Of a stretch of 44,265 bases of DNA, positions 6,758 through 15,000 are shown one piece after another (position 1 is the stretch's first letter; each line of letters opens with the position of its first letter). Origin of the DNA: Bacilli bacterium (GTDB lineage: Bacteria; Bacillota_I; Bacilli_A; ML615J-28; CAG-698); assembly GCA_918272565.1 (NCBI GenBank), contig CAKJYW010000002.1:1-44265 (forward strand). The letters are read 5' to 3'. A program made the position numbers and the translations under genes. The notes under the pieces were generated by a model, which searched no databases, had not been told where the DNA came from, and worked only from the letters and a program-made list of their open reading frames with translations.

Positions 6758-7500
6758 TATTCACACCTCACAAGTACTAATTGAGTTTGAGTACCTTTCT
6801 TCACTTCTTGAACTGCATATCCCATTTGTCTAGCTCTAGCATAAATCAATTTAGCTGTTCCATCTCTTAACTGTGAATTTGTTTTATTAACTGTCGTTTG
6901 AGCATCTTTAGAAATCTTCATGAGCTTATTTCTAATTTCATTAGCATCAGTTACCCATTGACCTTCTGAACGACCAATTAATCTTCCATCCTCAGTTTCT
7001 TCTGTGATAGTTCTTGTTCTTGTAGTCACATACTGGCCATTTTTCTTTATATTTCTAACCATTTCTAGAACATTTAAATCGATATTTCTAGTGACACTGT
7101 TTTCATTAAGGATCTGACAAATAACATCTGTTAATTCCTGATTTGCAATATTAGTTCCGAAGTCGAATTCTCTTTCAAGTTGTTTTAAAACAGTCAATAG
7201 TTCATCAGTAATGATATAGTTTTTACCTTTCAATGAACATTGAACTTGCTTAATATTTAGTCCAAATGCCTCAGCAACAGTCACTAAGTCCGAACATATA
7301 TTATATCTATCATTAACTAATATCATTCCATTACCAGAATATACATTGCAATTTTTAATTAAGATATTAAGTTTTTCAAGTTTCTGCTCAATAGAAGAAA
7401 TTATTGTTTTTTCTAGCTCTTCAAGTTCCTTTTTATCACAGCATTCAATTCTAACTTCTTCAACTTGCTGAAATGTATGAACCCTTCTTTCACAACTCAT
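6757..7500 (-). CDS. DUF1257 (Ycf35)-like protein
   Basis: 247 residues. The C-terminal block RQMGYAVQEVKKGTQTQLVLVR, preceded by a Gln/Thr/Asn-rich helix, matches the usual ending of DUF1257/Ycf35 proteins (a G-x-x-V-x-E pair followed by a beta strand). The N-terminus (HTFQQVEEVRIECCDKKELEELE) fits the family's 'input to a conserved beta-alpha unit' start. The middle, about residues 60-180, is an insertion I do not recognise; it includes TTRTRTITEETEDGRLIGRS, which looks like a beta hairpin. The assignment rests mainly on the C-terminus and on the neighbouring DUF2997 and Ycf46-type genes. CAAGGAGG lies 7 nt before the start. Function is unknown in every organism, to my knowledge. Confidence 0.65.
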   Translation of the reverse strand: MSCERRVHTFQQVEEVRIECCDKKELEELEKTIISSIEQKLEKLNILIKNCNVYSGNGMILVNDRYNICSDLVTVAEAFGLNIKQVQCSLKGKNYIITDELLTVLKQLEREFDFGTNIANQELTDVICQILNENSVTRNIDLNVLEMVRNIKKNGQYVTTRTRTITEETEDGRLIGRSEGQWVTDANEIRNKLMKISKDAQTTVNKTNSQLRDGTAKLIYARARQMGYAVQEVKKGTQTQLVLVRCE

Positions 7501-7504
7501 AGAA

Positions 7505-9688
7505 TTACCTCCTTGTAATGCACTTTAATCTAAATTCAGTACATATAGATTTTGTTTTTTCAAATTCATCTAAATTATTAATTATGATGTAACGTTGTCC
7601 TTTTTTATCATATACAGCATAATCTTCCGGTATACTTTCCTTGGATAGTTTATCCAAAGTTACCAAGCATTCATCATCATATTTTTTTATTGAAAATAAA
7701 TAATTCTCAACAAATGCTTCAAGCTTTGCTAGTTTTGTTTCTTCTTTAGGTTTCACTATATTTCCTATTGAATCATCATTAATAACCTTATGTTTTCCTT
7801 CTAGCAATTCCTCGCAATGCTTTATAAATGTATTTAGATTCTTATCATTTCTTGATCCTGAGTTACTTTCAAAATGCTTTTTCAATTCTAATAGATCATT
7901 AATTTTCTTTGTTAAGATTTCTACTCTTCTCTTATTACTTAAAACATCAATACCTTTTTGAATTAATGCATTTTTTTCTTTAATTGTTTGTTCATATCCA
8001 GCAATCTCATTATCAAACTTATCAAATTTAGTACCAGAACTTTCTTTATTAAGAGAATTAAACATGCATTTGCAAATATCAATTAAACTTTCTCTATTTT
8101 TCTTGTATAAGGCAATCATAGAGTCAATCCAATTATAATAGTCTTTGTAATTACAATTCTCTACTCGATCTTGAAATTCTTTTGTAAATCTCTCAGTTTC
8201 TAATAAAAACTCAATGAAACCATAATCTTGTTCCATAAATGCATTATAAGAATTCAATATACTTTTTATTTTCAAGATCTGTTGCTTGTTCCAAGCTGAA
8301 TTTAATTCATGTATTCCTTCATATATATTTGATTCAGAATATTTAGAATCAAATAATGGTGGAATAAGTGTAAATTGGTATTCAACTTTTTTTGCTTCGG
8401 CAGAATAATCATTATGCTTCTCTACTATTGATGAATCAAATGTCTCAGAAACAAAATCACTCATTAATTCAACATCAACATTTATTGATAATACTTTCTT
8501 TTCAATTATGTTGAGCTTTTCTATTTTGCCATTATAGCAAGAAAATATTTCACCTTTCAGCTTATCGGTTTCTATTGAATCCTTATAAAATCCAGATTTA
8601 TATTCCATACCTAAAAAAGATGAAATTTTTTCTATTGGATATGATAAATAAAAACCGCTATTAGTCATAGTGACACATGATAATGTATTATTTTTATAAA
8701 CAACAACTATCCCGTTTTGAGTAAAGTCACTAATGAGTAATTCAAGTTTGTTTTCTTTAGAATAATTGAATATTCTATTATTAAAATGCTTAGTATTAAC
8801 TGCATAATAACAAGAGATTTTATTTTTAAATGCAGCATTTATAACCATCGAATAATCTTTTTGGCCATCACTATCAACAATGATTAATTCACTAGCATCA
8901 TTTAAGAACGAATAATCACCTTTTAGATTCTTATTTTGAAAGTACACTTTGTATAGTGAATCATCAATTTCAGTATAACCATCTGCAATCATAAAATGGC
9001 CATTATCTTTTCCAATTATTCCTATGTAATTAAAATCAATACTTTTATCTATTTTTTTACTATTATATGAGAAATTATTATAGCCTTTAATAATTGAATC
9101 ATCTTTTGCAATGATATTTAATTTGATATATTTATTTGCCCACTCTATTTCATTAATTATTCTACTAGATAAACATGAATCACATAAAATTAGATTAACT
9201 TCATTTGAATGAGTAATTAATCTAATAACATCAGATATCATTGTGTCCTTATATAGTCGATTCTTATTAATGCCTAAATCGAACGGATGAAATAATGTCC
9301 ATCCCTTATCAAAAGTATTTTCTTTTGTAATTATTACTTTTTTATTTTCAATCATGCTTATCACTTCTTTTTCTTGTTTTTCATTAATAATAGGTTCTAC
9401 TTGAATAGGCTTTGATTTAATATCTTCTTTTGGCTTCAAAGCATAATCATCAAAAATATACTTATCAGCTTGTAAATATTTCTCACTTAATTCTAAAGCT
9501 GGTCTTGATAAAACTATTCGAAGAATGATTGGTGTTCCTACTAATTTGGCATACTTTTTAGGTGAGTAACCAGATTTTAAAGATGAAGTTGCAACAAAAA
9601 CATCTGCCTTTTTCTTGTATGAATGAAGCAAAAGCCCATCTTCTCTAGCTTCTTTAATTTCAATTCTAATTAACTCACCTTTTTTCAT
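7505..9688 (-). CDS. 727-residue protein of unknown family in the AAA operon
   Basis: No family recognised with confidence. Residues 1 to about 75 (GELIRIEIKEAREDGLLLHS...) read like a small beta-barrel of S1/OB type. Residues about 115-340 alternate strands and helices and include 'NGHFMIADGYTEID', which recalls the His-x-x-x-x-x-Asp strand of phospholipase D-like folds but lacks the lysine of an HKD motif. The region from about 450 to 640 is helical with coiled-coil character (KNALIQKGIDVLSNKRRVEI). The last 60 residues form a compact end domain. The gene lies between the AAA ATPase (3 bp gap) and the DUF1257-like gene, and is probably a structural or substrate-recognition partner of the ATPase. 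AGAAGGA precedes the ATG by 10 nt. Confidence 0.8.
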   Translation of the reverse strand: MKKGELIRIEIKEAREDGLLLHSYKKKADVFVATSSLKSGYSPKKYAKLVGTPIILRIVLSRPALELSEKYLQADKYIFDDYALKPKEDIKSKPIQVEPIINEKQEKEVISMIENKKVIITKENTFDKGWTLFHPFDLGINKNRLYKDTMISDVIRLITHSNEVNLILCDSCLSSRIINEIEWANKYIKLNIIAKDDSIIKGYNNFSYNSKKIDKSIDFNYIGIIGKDNGHFMIADGYTEIDDSLYKVYFQNKNLKGDYSFLNDASELIIVDSDGQKDYSMVINAAFKNKISCYYAVNTKHFNNRIFNYSKENKLELLISDFTQNGIVVVYKNNTLSCVTMTNSGFYLSYPIEKISSFLGMEYKSGFYKDSIETDKLKGEIFSCYNGKIEKLNIIEKKVLSINVDVELMSDFVSETFDSSIVEKHNDYSAEAKKVEYQFTLIPPLFDSKYSESNIYEGIHELNSAWNKQQILKIKSILNSYNAFMEQDYGFIEFLLETERFTKEFQDRVENCNYKDYYNWIDSMIALYKKNRESLIDICKCMFNSLNKESSGTKFDKFDNEIAGYEQTIKEKNALIQKGIDVLSNKRRVEILTKKINDLLELKKHFESNSGSRNDKNLNTFIKHCEELLEGKHKVINDDSIGNIVKPKEETKLAKLEAFVENYLFSIKKYDDECLVTLDKLSKESIPEDYAVYDKKGQRYIIINNLDEFEKTKSICTEFRLKCITRR

Positions 9689-9691
9689 ACA

Positions 9692-11293
9692 TTAAACGTC
9701 CTTCTTCTTTGTTATAAATGGATTTTTGTATTCTTGCTGTAATCTTGGTACTTCAGCACCTAAATCTTTTACATCTTCAGGAGCATCAGTACTTGCCAAT
9801 CTAGCTCTTTGTTCTGCCCATTTTCTTAAGTTAGCTATTGTTTCTGCCATAGTTCTTGATAATGGTGAAGTTGCAGCAATACAATCAAGTAAATTTTTCA
9901 TTTCAAGATCTTTTTGACCATTTGCATAAGCATTAAATAATGCTTCATTTACAACCTCTTCAATTTCAGCGCCAGAGAATCCTTCACTAGCTTTTACAAG
10001 TTTTTGCATATCTAATTTAAGCTCTTTTGCATCTCTATTTTTATTTTTTAAATGGATATTAAAGATATTTTCTCTTTCTCTAGCAGATGGTAAATCAACA
10101 AAGAATATTTCATCAAATCTACCTTTTCTTAGTAGTTCTGGAGGTAAAGCGCTAATATCGTTTGCAGTCGCAACAACAAATACTGGTTCTTTCTTCTCTT
10201 GCATCCAAGTTAAGAATGTACCAAATACTCTGGCACTAGTTCCACCATCAGTTCTACCACTTGATTGTGTTCCGCTTAGTCCTTTTTCAATTTCATCAAT
10301 CCACAACACACATGGTGAGATTGTCTTAGCAACATCTAATGCATATCTAATATTTCTTTCTGATTCGCCAACAATTCCACCAAACACTTTACCTAAATCG
10401 AATCTTAGTAATGGGAACTTCCATTCATTTGCGATAGCTTTTGCTGTTAATGATTTTCCACAACCTGGAACACCCAGTAATAAAACACCACGTGGAGTAT
10501 TTAGACCAAACTCCTTAGCCTCATCACTATAAGCATTACCACGCTTATGAATCCAATCTTTTAAGTTTTCCAAACCACCAATGTTTGTTAAATATTCTTT
10601 TGGATGGAAATATTCAAGTAATCCACTCTTTTTGATTATTTGTTCTTTTTCACTAATAATTAGAGGAATTTCATCTTCTGTTAACTTTCTATTAGTAATA
10701 ATAGCTTTCGCAAATGCCAATCTAGCTTCCATTACAGTTAGACCAAGCGCAGATTCAAGAAGTTTAGGAGTGATTTCACTTTCCATGCAGTATTCGGTGT
10801 ATTCTTCAACAACACTATTAGCTATTACCTCAATTGTTGATCTGTCTGGTAATTCGACTTCTATAACAGGTAATTCTTTTGAAAGTTCTTCTGGGACAAA
10901 CTTATTAGGTGAACTTAATATAATTGCTTTCTTGTAGTTTCCTTGATAGTTTTGAGCACGCATCATCTCTCTAATATATCTAATATTAACTGGATTATTA
11001 GTCTCACTATAAGGATGGAAATCCTCTAGCACAAGTAGCATGTCATTTTCATTTTTTAAATAATAATCTAAAACTGCAGGCAAAGTTACGCAATCAGGAT
11101 TAATAATTTTAAATCCATTACCTTCCCAAACTTTTAATCCAGAAACGCTGCTCCACGAATACCAATCTACATTTAAATCTTCTGCTACATAGTTGGTAAA
11201 TCCATGTACTCTTTCCCATTCGAACGAAGCAACTTCAACAACTTTTGCTCCTGCTTTAATTAAAGTTTCTAATTCTTCTTCATAATATCTCAT
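9692..11293 (-). CDS. Ycf46-type AAA+ ATPase
   Basis: 533 residues. The N-terminal third (about 1-220) is the RecA-like/degenerate domain typical of Ycf46 proteins, with LLVLEDFHPY near 86-95. The C-terminal AAA+ module has Walker A GVPGCGKS (274-281), Walker B VLWIDE (329-334), sensor 1 TAN (376-378), arginine-finger region LRKGRFDE (388-395) and sensor 2 GAEIEE (441-446). The Walker B Glu is present, so it should hydrolyse ATP and probably forms a hexameric ring. No protease or metal-binding domain is fused. Shine-Dalgarno GGAGG lies 8 nt before the ATG. Ycf46, DUF1257 and DUF2997 genes cluster in other bacteria and the same trio is here, so it is the likely motor of this system. Confidence 0.92.
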   Translation of the reverse strand: MRYYEEELETLIKAGAKVVEVASFEWERVHGFTNYVAEDLNVDWYSWSSVSGLKVWEGNGFKIINPDCVTLPAVLDYYLKNENDMLLVLEDFHPYSETNNPVNIRYIREMMRAQNYQGNYKKAIILSSPNKFVPEELSKELPVIEVELPDRSTIEVIANSVVEEYTEYCMESEITPKLLESALGLTVMEARLAFAKAIITNRKLTEDEIPLIISEKEQIIKKSGLLEYFHPKEYLTNIGGLENLKDWIHKRGNAYSDEAKEFGLNTPRGVLLLGVPGCGKSLTAKAIANEWKFPLLRFDLGKVFGGIVGESERNIRYALDVAKTISPCVLWIDEIEKGLSGTQSSGRTDGGTSARVFGTFLTWMQEKKEPVFVVATANDISALPPELLRKGRFDEIFFVDLPSARERENIFNIHLKNKNRDAKELKLDMQKLVKASEGFSGAEIEEVVNEALFNAYANGQKDLEMKNLLDCIAATSPLSRTMAETIANLRKWAEQRARLASTDAPEDVKDLGAEVPRLQQEYKNPFITKKKDV

Positions 11294-11305
11294 GTGGTAA
11301 TCCTC

Positions 11306-11680
11306 CTAAATCTTTATGAACATCTCATTTATTATTTTTCCATTACGATCTTCTATCTCAAATTTAACTTCATATGATAGATAATTATTTAAATCGTTAA
11401 AAGTGTGATATGCTTTATTTCTTTCCACTTCAACAATATCTATTTCATCGTTTCTAAGATATAATTTCAATCTATAGCATGAAGCTTCATTAGATTTAGT
11501 CCACCATACCATTTTCCCTTTGCTATGAAGGGTGACTCCTTTATTAGAAACAGTGCATTCTTCTTGAGAAGAAGTTAACTTTTCCAATTTCATATTGATT
11601 GATGCTAATTGAGTTTTTACATCTGCTAATGCTCTACCTACAGCACCACTTATAATGTCACCTTGACTTATTACTGGCAT
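11306..11680 (-). CDS. Small protein with C-terminal Fn3-like domain (member 4)
   Basis: 124 residues. Residues about 1-45 are a short helical segment (AVGRALADVKTQLASINMKLEKL), possibly a coiled coil for oligomerisation. The rest is a beta-rich domain that aligns with its three upstream neighbours at two places: 'VEVERNKAYHTFNDL' and 'FEIEDRNGKII'. The shared pattern V-E-V-x-R-N, then F-x-x-L, then E-D-x-N-G-K is that of a fibronectin-III-like beta sandwich. There is no signal peptide, so the protein is probably cytoplasmic, which is unusual for Fn3 domains in bacteria. It is the last of the four before the AAA ATPase (12 bp gap). Confidence 0.7.
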   Translation of the reverse strand: MPVISQGDIISGAVGRALADVKTQLASINMKLEKLTSSQEECTVSNKGVTLHSKGKMVWWTKSNEASCYRLKLYLRNDEIDIVEVERNKAYHTFNDLNNYLSYEVKFEIEDRNGKIINEMFIKI

Positions 11681-11697
11681 AATCTATTCCTCCTCTT

Positions 11698-12117
11698 TTA
11701 ATAAAATAATGAATAAAAACCATTTTCTAAAACAAATACCGAACCCTTTTCTTTGTTACTTTTAGAAATTATTTTTCCATTTTTATCTTCTGCTTCAACA
11801 TAGATATAATAATTTTTCCCCGTTGAATAATCCTTTGAATAGCCACAAAGGCCATGTCTCATACGTTCATCTGGATGTTTTTGATCTATTTTTCCTAAAT
11901 TATTAAATGAACAATATCTAATATTTCTTTCCAATTCTATTAAGGCAATCTCTTTAAAAGTTTCTTCCCCTTCTACTAAAGTTTGTCTTCCATTGATAAT
12001 ATGCATCTCCAAATGTTTATCACCTATCAATAGATGAACATAATATCTAGCTGCATCTTTTTCTTCATCCCAATAAGCCATTAACCCATTTAATAAACTT
12101 TCGATATATATATTCAT
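11698..12117 (-). CDS. Small Fn3-like protein (member 3, paralogue of the preceding gene)
   Basis: 139 residues, nearly all one beta-sandwich domain: 'MAYWDEEKDAARYYVHLLIG', 'DKHLEMHI', 'LIELERNIRYCSFNNLGKID', 'YYIYVEAEDKNGKIISKS'. It is clearly a tandem duplicate of the gene at 12126-12521, sharing long identical stretches. No signal peptide or membrane segment. It has its own start 8 bp after the previous stop. The domain resembles fibronectin type III, in which the final E-D-x-x-G strand packs against the sheet. Function is not known; such domains usually mediate protein contacts. Confidence 0.75.
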   Translation of the reverse strand: MNIYIESLLNGLMAYWDEEKDAARYYVHLLIGDKHLEMHIINGRQTLVEGEETFKEIALIELERNIRYCSFNNLGKIDQKHPDERMRHGLCGYSKDYSTGKNYYIYVEAEDKNGKIISKSNKEKGSVFVLENGFYSLFY

Positions 12118-12125
12118 AAAATCCC

Positions 12126-12521
12126 CTATCTTGATACTATTAAAGTACCATTATATGTATTACTGAATGTCTCAACAATAGCACAAACTTTATCAGTTTT
12201 TGAAATGATCTTGCCGTTTTTGTCCTCCGCCTCAACATATACATAATAATTTTTACCCGTTGGACTAAGACCATTATTATTGTTTCTAACTTTATCAATT
12301 TTAGCTAAATTATTGAATGAATAATATTTTGTATTTCTATCAACTTCAACTAATCCTATTTCTTGATAAGTTTCAATGCCAGTTGTTTGTACTCTTCCTG
12401 ATAAATCAAATGCTTTATGTTTATCACCTATCAATAGATGAACATAATATCTTGCCGCCTCTTTTTCTTCATCCCAATAAACCATAAATCCATGTAACAT
12501 TGGCCCAATATATGCATTCAT
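12126..12521 (-). CDS. Small Fn3-like protein (member 2)
   Basis: 131 residues. It is the close paralogue of the downstream gene: both begin MN-x-YI, followed by a YWDEEK-AARYYVHLLIGDKH block and a YVEAEDKNGKIISK block. The middle differs, with a shorter loop here (NNNNGLSPTGKNYY). No signal peptide, no cysteines in conserved places. GAGGAGAAA precedes the ATG. Its start lies 2 bp past the stop of the 388-residue protein that contains the same domain at its C-terminus. The duplicates are probably recent, since the DNA is also similar over the YVHLLIGDK stretch. Confidence 0.75.
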   Translation of the reverse strand: MNAYIGPMLHGFMVYWDEEKEAARYYVHLLIGDKHKAFDLSGRVQTTGIETYQEIGLVEVDRNTKYYSFNNLAKIDKVRNNNNGLSPTGKNYYVYVEAEDKNGKIISKTDKVCAIVETFSNTYNGTLIVSR

Positions 12522-12523
12522 GA

Positions 12524-13690
12524 CTATTTCTCCTCAACAAAATATGTTGGATATCCATTAACAATCCCACGACTCAACGCAATAGTTTTGCCACTTCTAT
12601 CTTCTGCTGCAACTTTAAAAACAAAAGTATTTCCTATTAAACCTGAAATAACTAGAATGTTTTCATTTCTATCGACTGTATAATCATTTAAATGATACAA
12701 ATCTTTTCTTCCGTTAACTTCAATGATTTTATATAGAGAAACAATATAATCTGCAGCATCGTCTACTTGCTTCCAGTAAACGTTAAAAGTTTGTCCATCT
12801 CTAATAACATACGGTAACAAACTCAATTCATTTTCACATTTATCCAGAATACACAGTTTACTCTTAGGAGTATCATAAGGAAGATAATATAATCCCTCTA
12901 AAGTTATATCCTTTGTAATCCTCCCTTTTGCTGTATCTAAATCACAAATCAAATTACTTTTATTAGGATACTTGTATACTTTTACAACTTTTGCAAGTCC
13001 ATAAGATACGAGATAAAACTCTTTATCCATCTGAATATCTGAAATATCTGGTTTCATTAATTTTCGCTCATTAAAATCTTCAAGCAACCATACATTATAA
13101 TCATTCATCTGTTTTTTACTATCAATTGTAATTTCATATGATTCATTTTGAGTATATCTTGAAGAACCAAAACTAGTAAAATAATTAGCTTTAAAAGTAA
13201 TTTTAATAGATTTGATTTTTACAGATTTTTCTTGACCTTTCACTAAATTAGAATAGCCATATCCATAACCATAATAATTATTTCGATTTGTTTTGCTTTC
13301 ATCTTTAATATAGTACGATTCTTTATCCCATTCTTCTTCATTTAAGAAAGAAAGCATATCTCTATTGCTTAATGGTTCAAACCGATTATCAATCTCCTGA
13401 AACACTTGATTCATACTGTATTGTTTGTTACTACCTATATTTAAACTTAGATTGCTTATCGAAATAGTTGAAACCCCAAATCTATCCAGAAAAACATGCA
13501 TTCCTATTGGCTTAAATAAATTAACTTTTTTGCTCTTCATACCATTAGTCTCCTTAGTAATTACTTTTTCTTCTTGTGTGGCTCTTGCTTCAATCTGAGA
13601 TGATTGCATTAAACTAGGACTATTTCCAACCGGTTTGTTAATCATTCCCCATCTTCTCAAATTTCTATTACTTGGTCCAATTACTCCCAT
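12524..13690 (-). CDS. 388-residue protein with C-terminal Fn3-like domain (member 1)
   Basis: The first about 60 residues are polar and low in structure (RNLRRWGMINKPVGNSPSLM). A central beta-rich region follows, with a tyrosine/glycine stretch NNYYGYGYGYSNL (about 136-148). The final about 110 residues carry the domain shared with the three downstream genes: 'TFNVYWKQVDDAADYIVSLY', 'YTVDRNENILVISGL', 'KVAAEDRSGKTIALSRG'. No signal peptide or membrane helix. I do not recognise the central region. It may be the full-length version from which the smaller domains arose, or a scaffold to which they bind. It lies 12 bp downstream of the first gene of the operon. Confidence 0.75.
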   Translation of the reverse strand: MGVIGPSNRNLRRWGMINKPVGNSPSLMQSSQIEARATQEEKVITKETNGMKSKKVNLFKPIGMHVFLDRFGVSTISISNLSLNIGSNKQYSMNQVFQEIDNRFEPLSNRDMLSFLNEEEWDKESYYIKDESKTNRNNYYGYGYGYSNLVKGQEKSVKIKSIKITFKANYFTSFGSSRYTQNESYEITIDSKKQMNDYNVWLLEDFNERKLMKPDISDIQMDKEFYLVSYGLAKVVKVYKYPNKSNLICDLDTAKGRITKDITLEGLYYLPYDTPKSKLCILDKCENELSLLPYVIRDGQTFNVYWKQVDDAADYIVSLYKIIEVNGRKDLYHLNDYTVDRNENILVISGLIGNTFVFKVAAEDRSGKTIALSRGIVNGYPTYFVEEK

Positions 13691-13702
13691 AATTGTAGCC
13701 TC

Positions 13703-14632
13703 CTATAAATCTAGCGGATTGATAATAGCATCAATTTGGTCTTGAACTACTTCTTCAAAATAATCATCATAATCCCATTGAGCATCATCAGCATTCTCAT
13801 TAAAAGCTCTCGCACATAATTCATCAAAGAATAAATGTAAGTTATCCAAACAATCTAAGATGAATTTCTCATCTAGCTTAACAACAGAAAGTGCAGATTC
13901 ACCATTTTGATATCTATCTTCTGGGTCCCAAACCATATTAGGATACCATTGTTTCAAGATCTTATATGATCTAAGAGAGTTATGCTTTAGAAAATTCCAA
14001 ACAGTAAATGCTCTATCATAAAGTTTGTAATTATCATATTGTCTGAATGATATTGCATTGTTACCCTGTAAACCTTGCATATAAATATCAAATTGTTTCT
14101 TAGTATAATCTTCTTCTTTATAACCACAGGCAGTTAACATCTTTAAGCATAACGCATCAATACTGGACATTAATTGATGGAAAAATTGAGCGTATAAAGA
14201 TTTAATAATTACTTTATAATCTTTTGCTCTTTTAATACCTGCTATAAATGCTTTTTCATTAGCCTCTTCGTAATCAAGCACTCCATCAGCTAAATGTGCA
14301 ACTCTTGCATCATCTTCTACTTGTTTTGGAGTTTTAATACTATCAATGAAGCTTTTATATTCTTTAAACCATAATTGTTTATAACCTGTTAATAGATCTC
14401 TAAACCAATTACATTTATATTCAGATCTATGTTGCTTGGTAGGAAGATAATAAACAGAATGTCTATTTTCAATTTTACTATCAGGAATAGTAAAGAATTT
14501 TTTATAACGTTTTGTGTCAATTTTAATTCTACCATCTTTAGCGATAAGACCATAATAATCGATTCTATCACATAGGTTTTCTTGTTCTAATTTATTATAG
14601 TCTTTGCCTATAACTTTGCTCTTTTTCTTCAT
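13703..14632 (-). CDS. First gene of the AAA operon: helical protein of unknown family
   Basis: 309 residues, mostly helical. The last about 180 residues include 'RAFTVWNFLKHNSLRSYKIL', a K-H-N element of the kind seen in some HEPN-like helical bundles, but the R-x4-6-H motif is not present and I do not claim HEPN. The C-terminus is very acidic (NADDAQWDYDDYFEE). No membrane segment or signal peptide. Translation starts 10 nt after AAGGAGGTG. The start codon is embedded in the regulatory leader: its bases pair with an upstream segment (see the leader entry), so expression of this gene is likely to be controlled after transcription starts. Confidence 0.8.
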   Translation of the reverse strand: MKKKSKVIGKDYNKLEQENLCDRIDYYGLIAKDGRIKIDTKRYKKFFTIPDSKIENRHSVYYLPTKQHRSEYKCNWFRDLLTGYKQLWFKEYKSFIDSIKTPKQVEDDARVAHLADGVLDYEEANEKAFIAGIKRAKDYKVIIKSLYAQFFHQLMSSIDALCLKMLTACGYKEEDYTKKQFDIYMQGLQGNNAISFRQYDNYKLYDRAFTVWNFLKHNSLRSYKILKQWYPNMVWDPEDRYQNGESALSVVKLDEKFILDCLDNLHLFFDELCARAFNENADDAQWDYDDYFEEVVQDQIDAIINPLDL

Positions 14633-14868
14633 GTTATTGACACCTCCTTAAAACGAAAAAGTGACGGTAGGTATTAGCCTATCGCCACTTCAATAACATT
14701 TATCCTCTTCATATGTTATTTTGTTTAGACACGCAATACCACTCTTGAAATTTAGCTTTTAACTATTGGTTTACTCCTCATATGGTATATCCCAACCATA
14801 AGATTCGCTCCAACATTTCATATAGGTAAAGTTCTTACTCCACTGTTTCAGAACATGCATTTGTATCT
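14633..14868 (-). ncRNA. Structured 5' leader of the AAA operon with attenuator and alternative pairings
   Basis: From the likely start point (about 14868) to the first gene there are about 236 nt. Three segments can pair exclusively on the minus-strand RNA. Segment B, AUGUUAUUGA (14699-14690), can pair with A, AAUAACAU (14720-14713), as an 8-bp hairpin. Or it can pair with C, UCAAUAACAU (14640-14631), a perfect 10-bp helix that covers the AU of the first gene's AUG and encloses the Shine-Dalgarno. Between B and C lies an intrinsic terminator. Choosing A-B would leave the start codon free; B-C would hide it. More hairpin potential exists upstream (for example UAUGGU/ACCAUA). I do not recognise a known riboswitch or T-box. 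A 29-codon reading frame (14771-14860) lies in the leader without a good ribosome site. Confidence 0.6.
14650..14690 (-). terminator. Intrinsic terminator inside the leader (attenuator)
   Basis: Minus strand: AAGTGGCGATAGG pairs with CCTACCGTCACTT around loop CTAATA (13 positions with one mismatch and one G-U), followed by TTTTTCGTTTT and then directly by AAGGAGGTG. A terminator abutting the ribosome site of an operon's first gene is a hallmark of attenuation. Confidence 0.85.
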
Positions 14869-14875
14869 AGGCTTA

Positions 14876-14925
14876 ATTATACCATAATCCTGCTAATTTT
14901 AGCAATATTATGAGCATAATTGCCT
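14876..14925 (-). promoter_or_regulatory. Promoter and candidate operators of the AAA operon
   Basis: Minus strand: TTGCTA (14905-14900), 18-bp spacer, TATAAT (14881-14876). The -35 is overlapped by an inverted repeat TGCTAA-2 nt-TTAGCA. Just upstream, ATTATG-2 nt-CATAAT is a second inverted repeat. These are plausible binding sites for the small XRE protein encoded upstream. A second TATAAT occurs near 14937-14942 and may be an additional start. The 14926-15000 stretch has nothing else. Confidence 0.65.
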
Positions 14926-15000
14926 AATTTGTCCCTTATATTATAACAAAGCAATTCAATGTTAAAAATGTACTATAGTTCAATTTAAAGAAAAAGAGGC

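Noticed and set aside
13703-14632. HEPN nuclease assignment for the first gene of the AAA operon
   Set aside because: The KHN element is suggestive but the Rx4-6H motif is missing.
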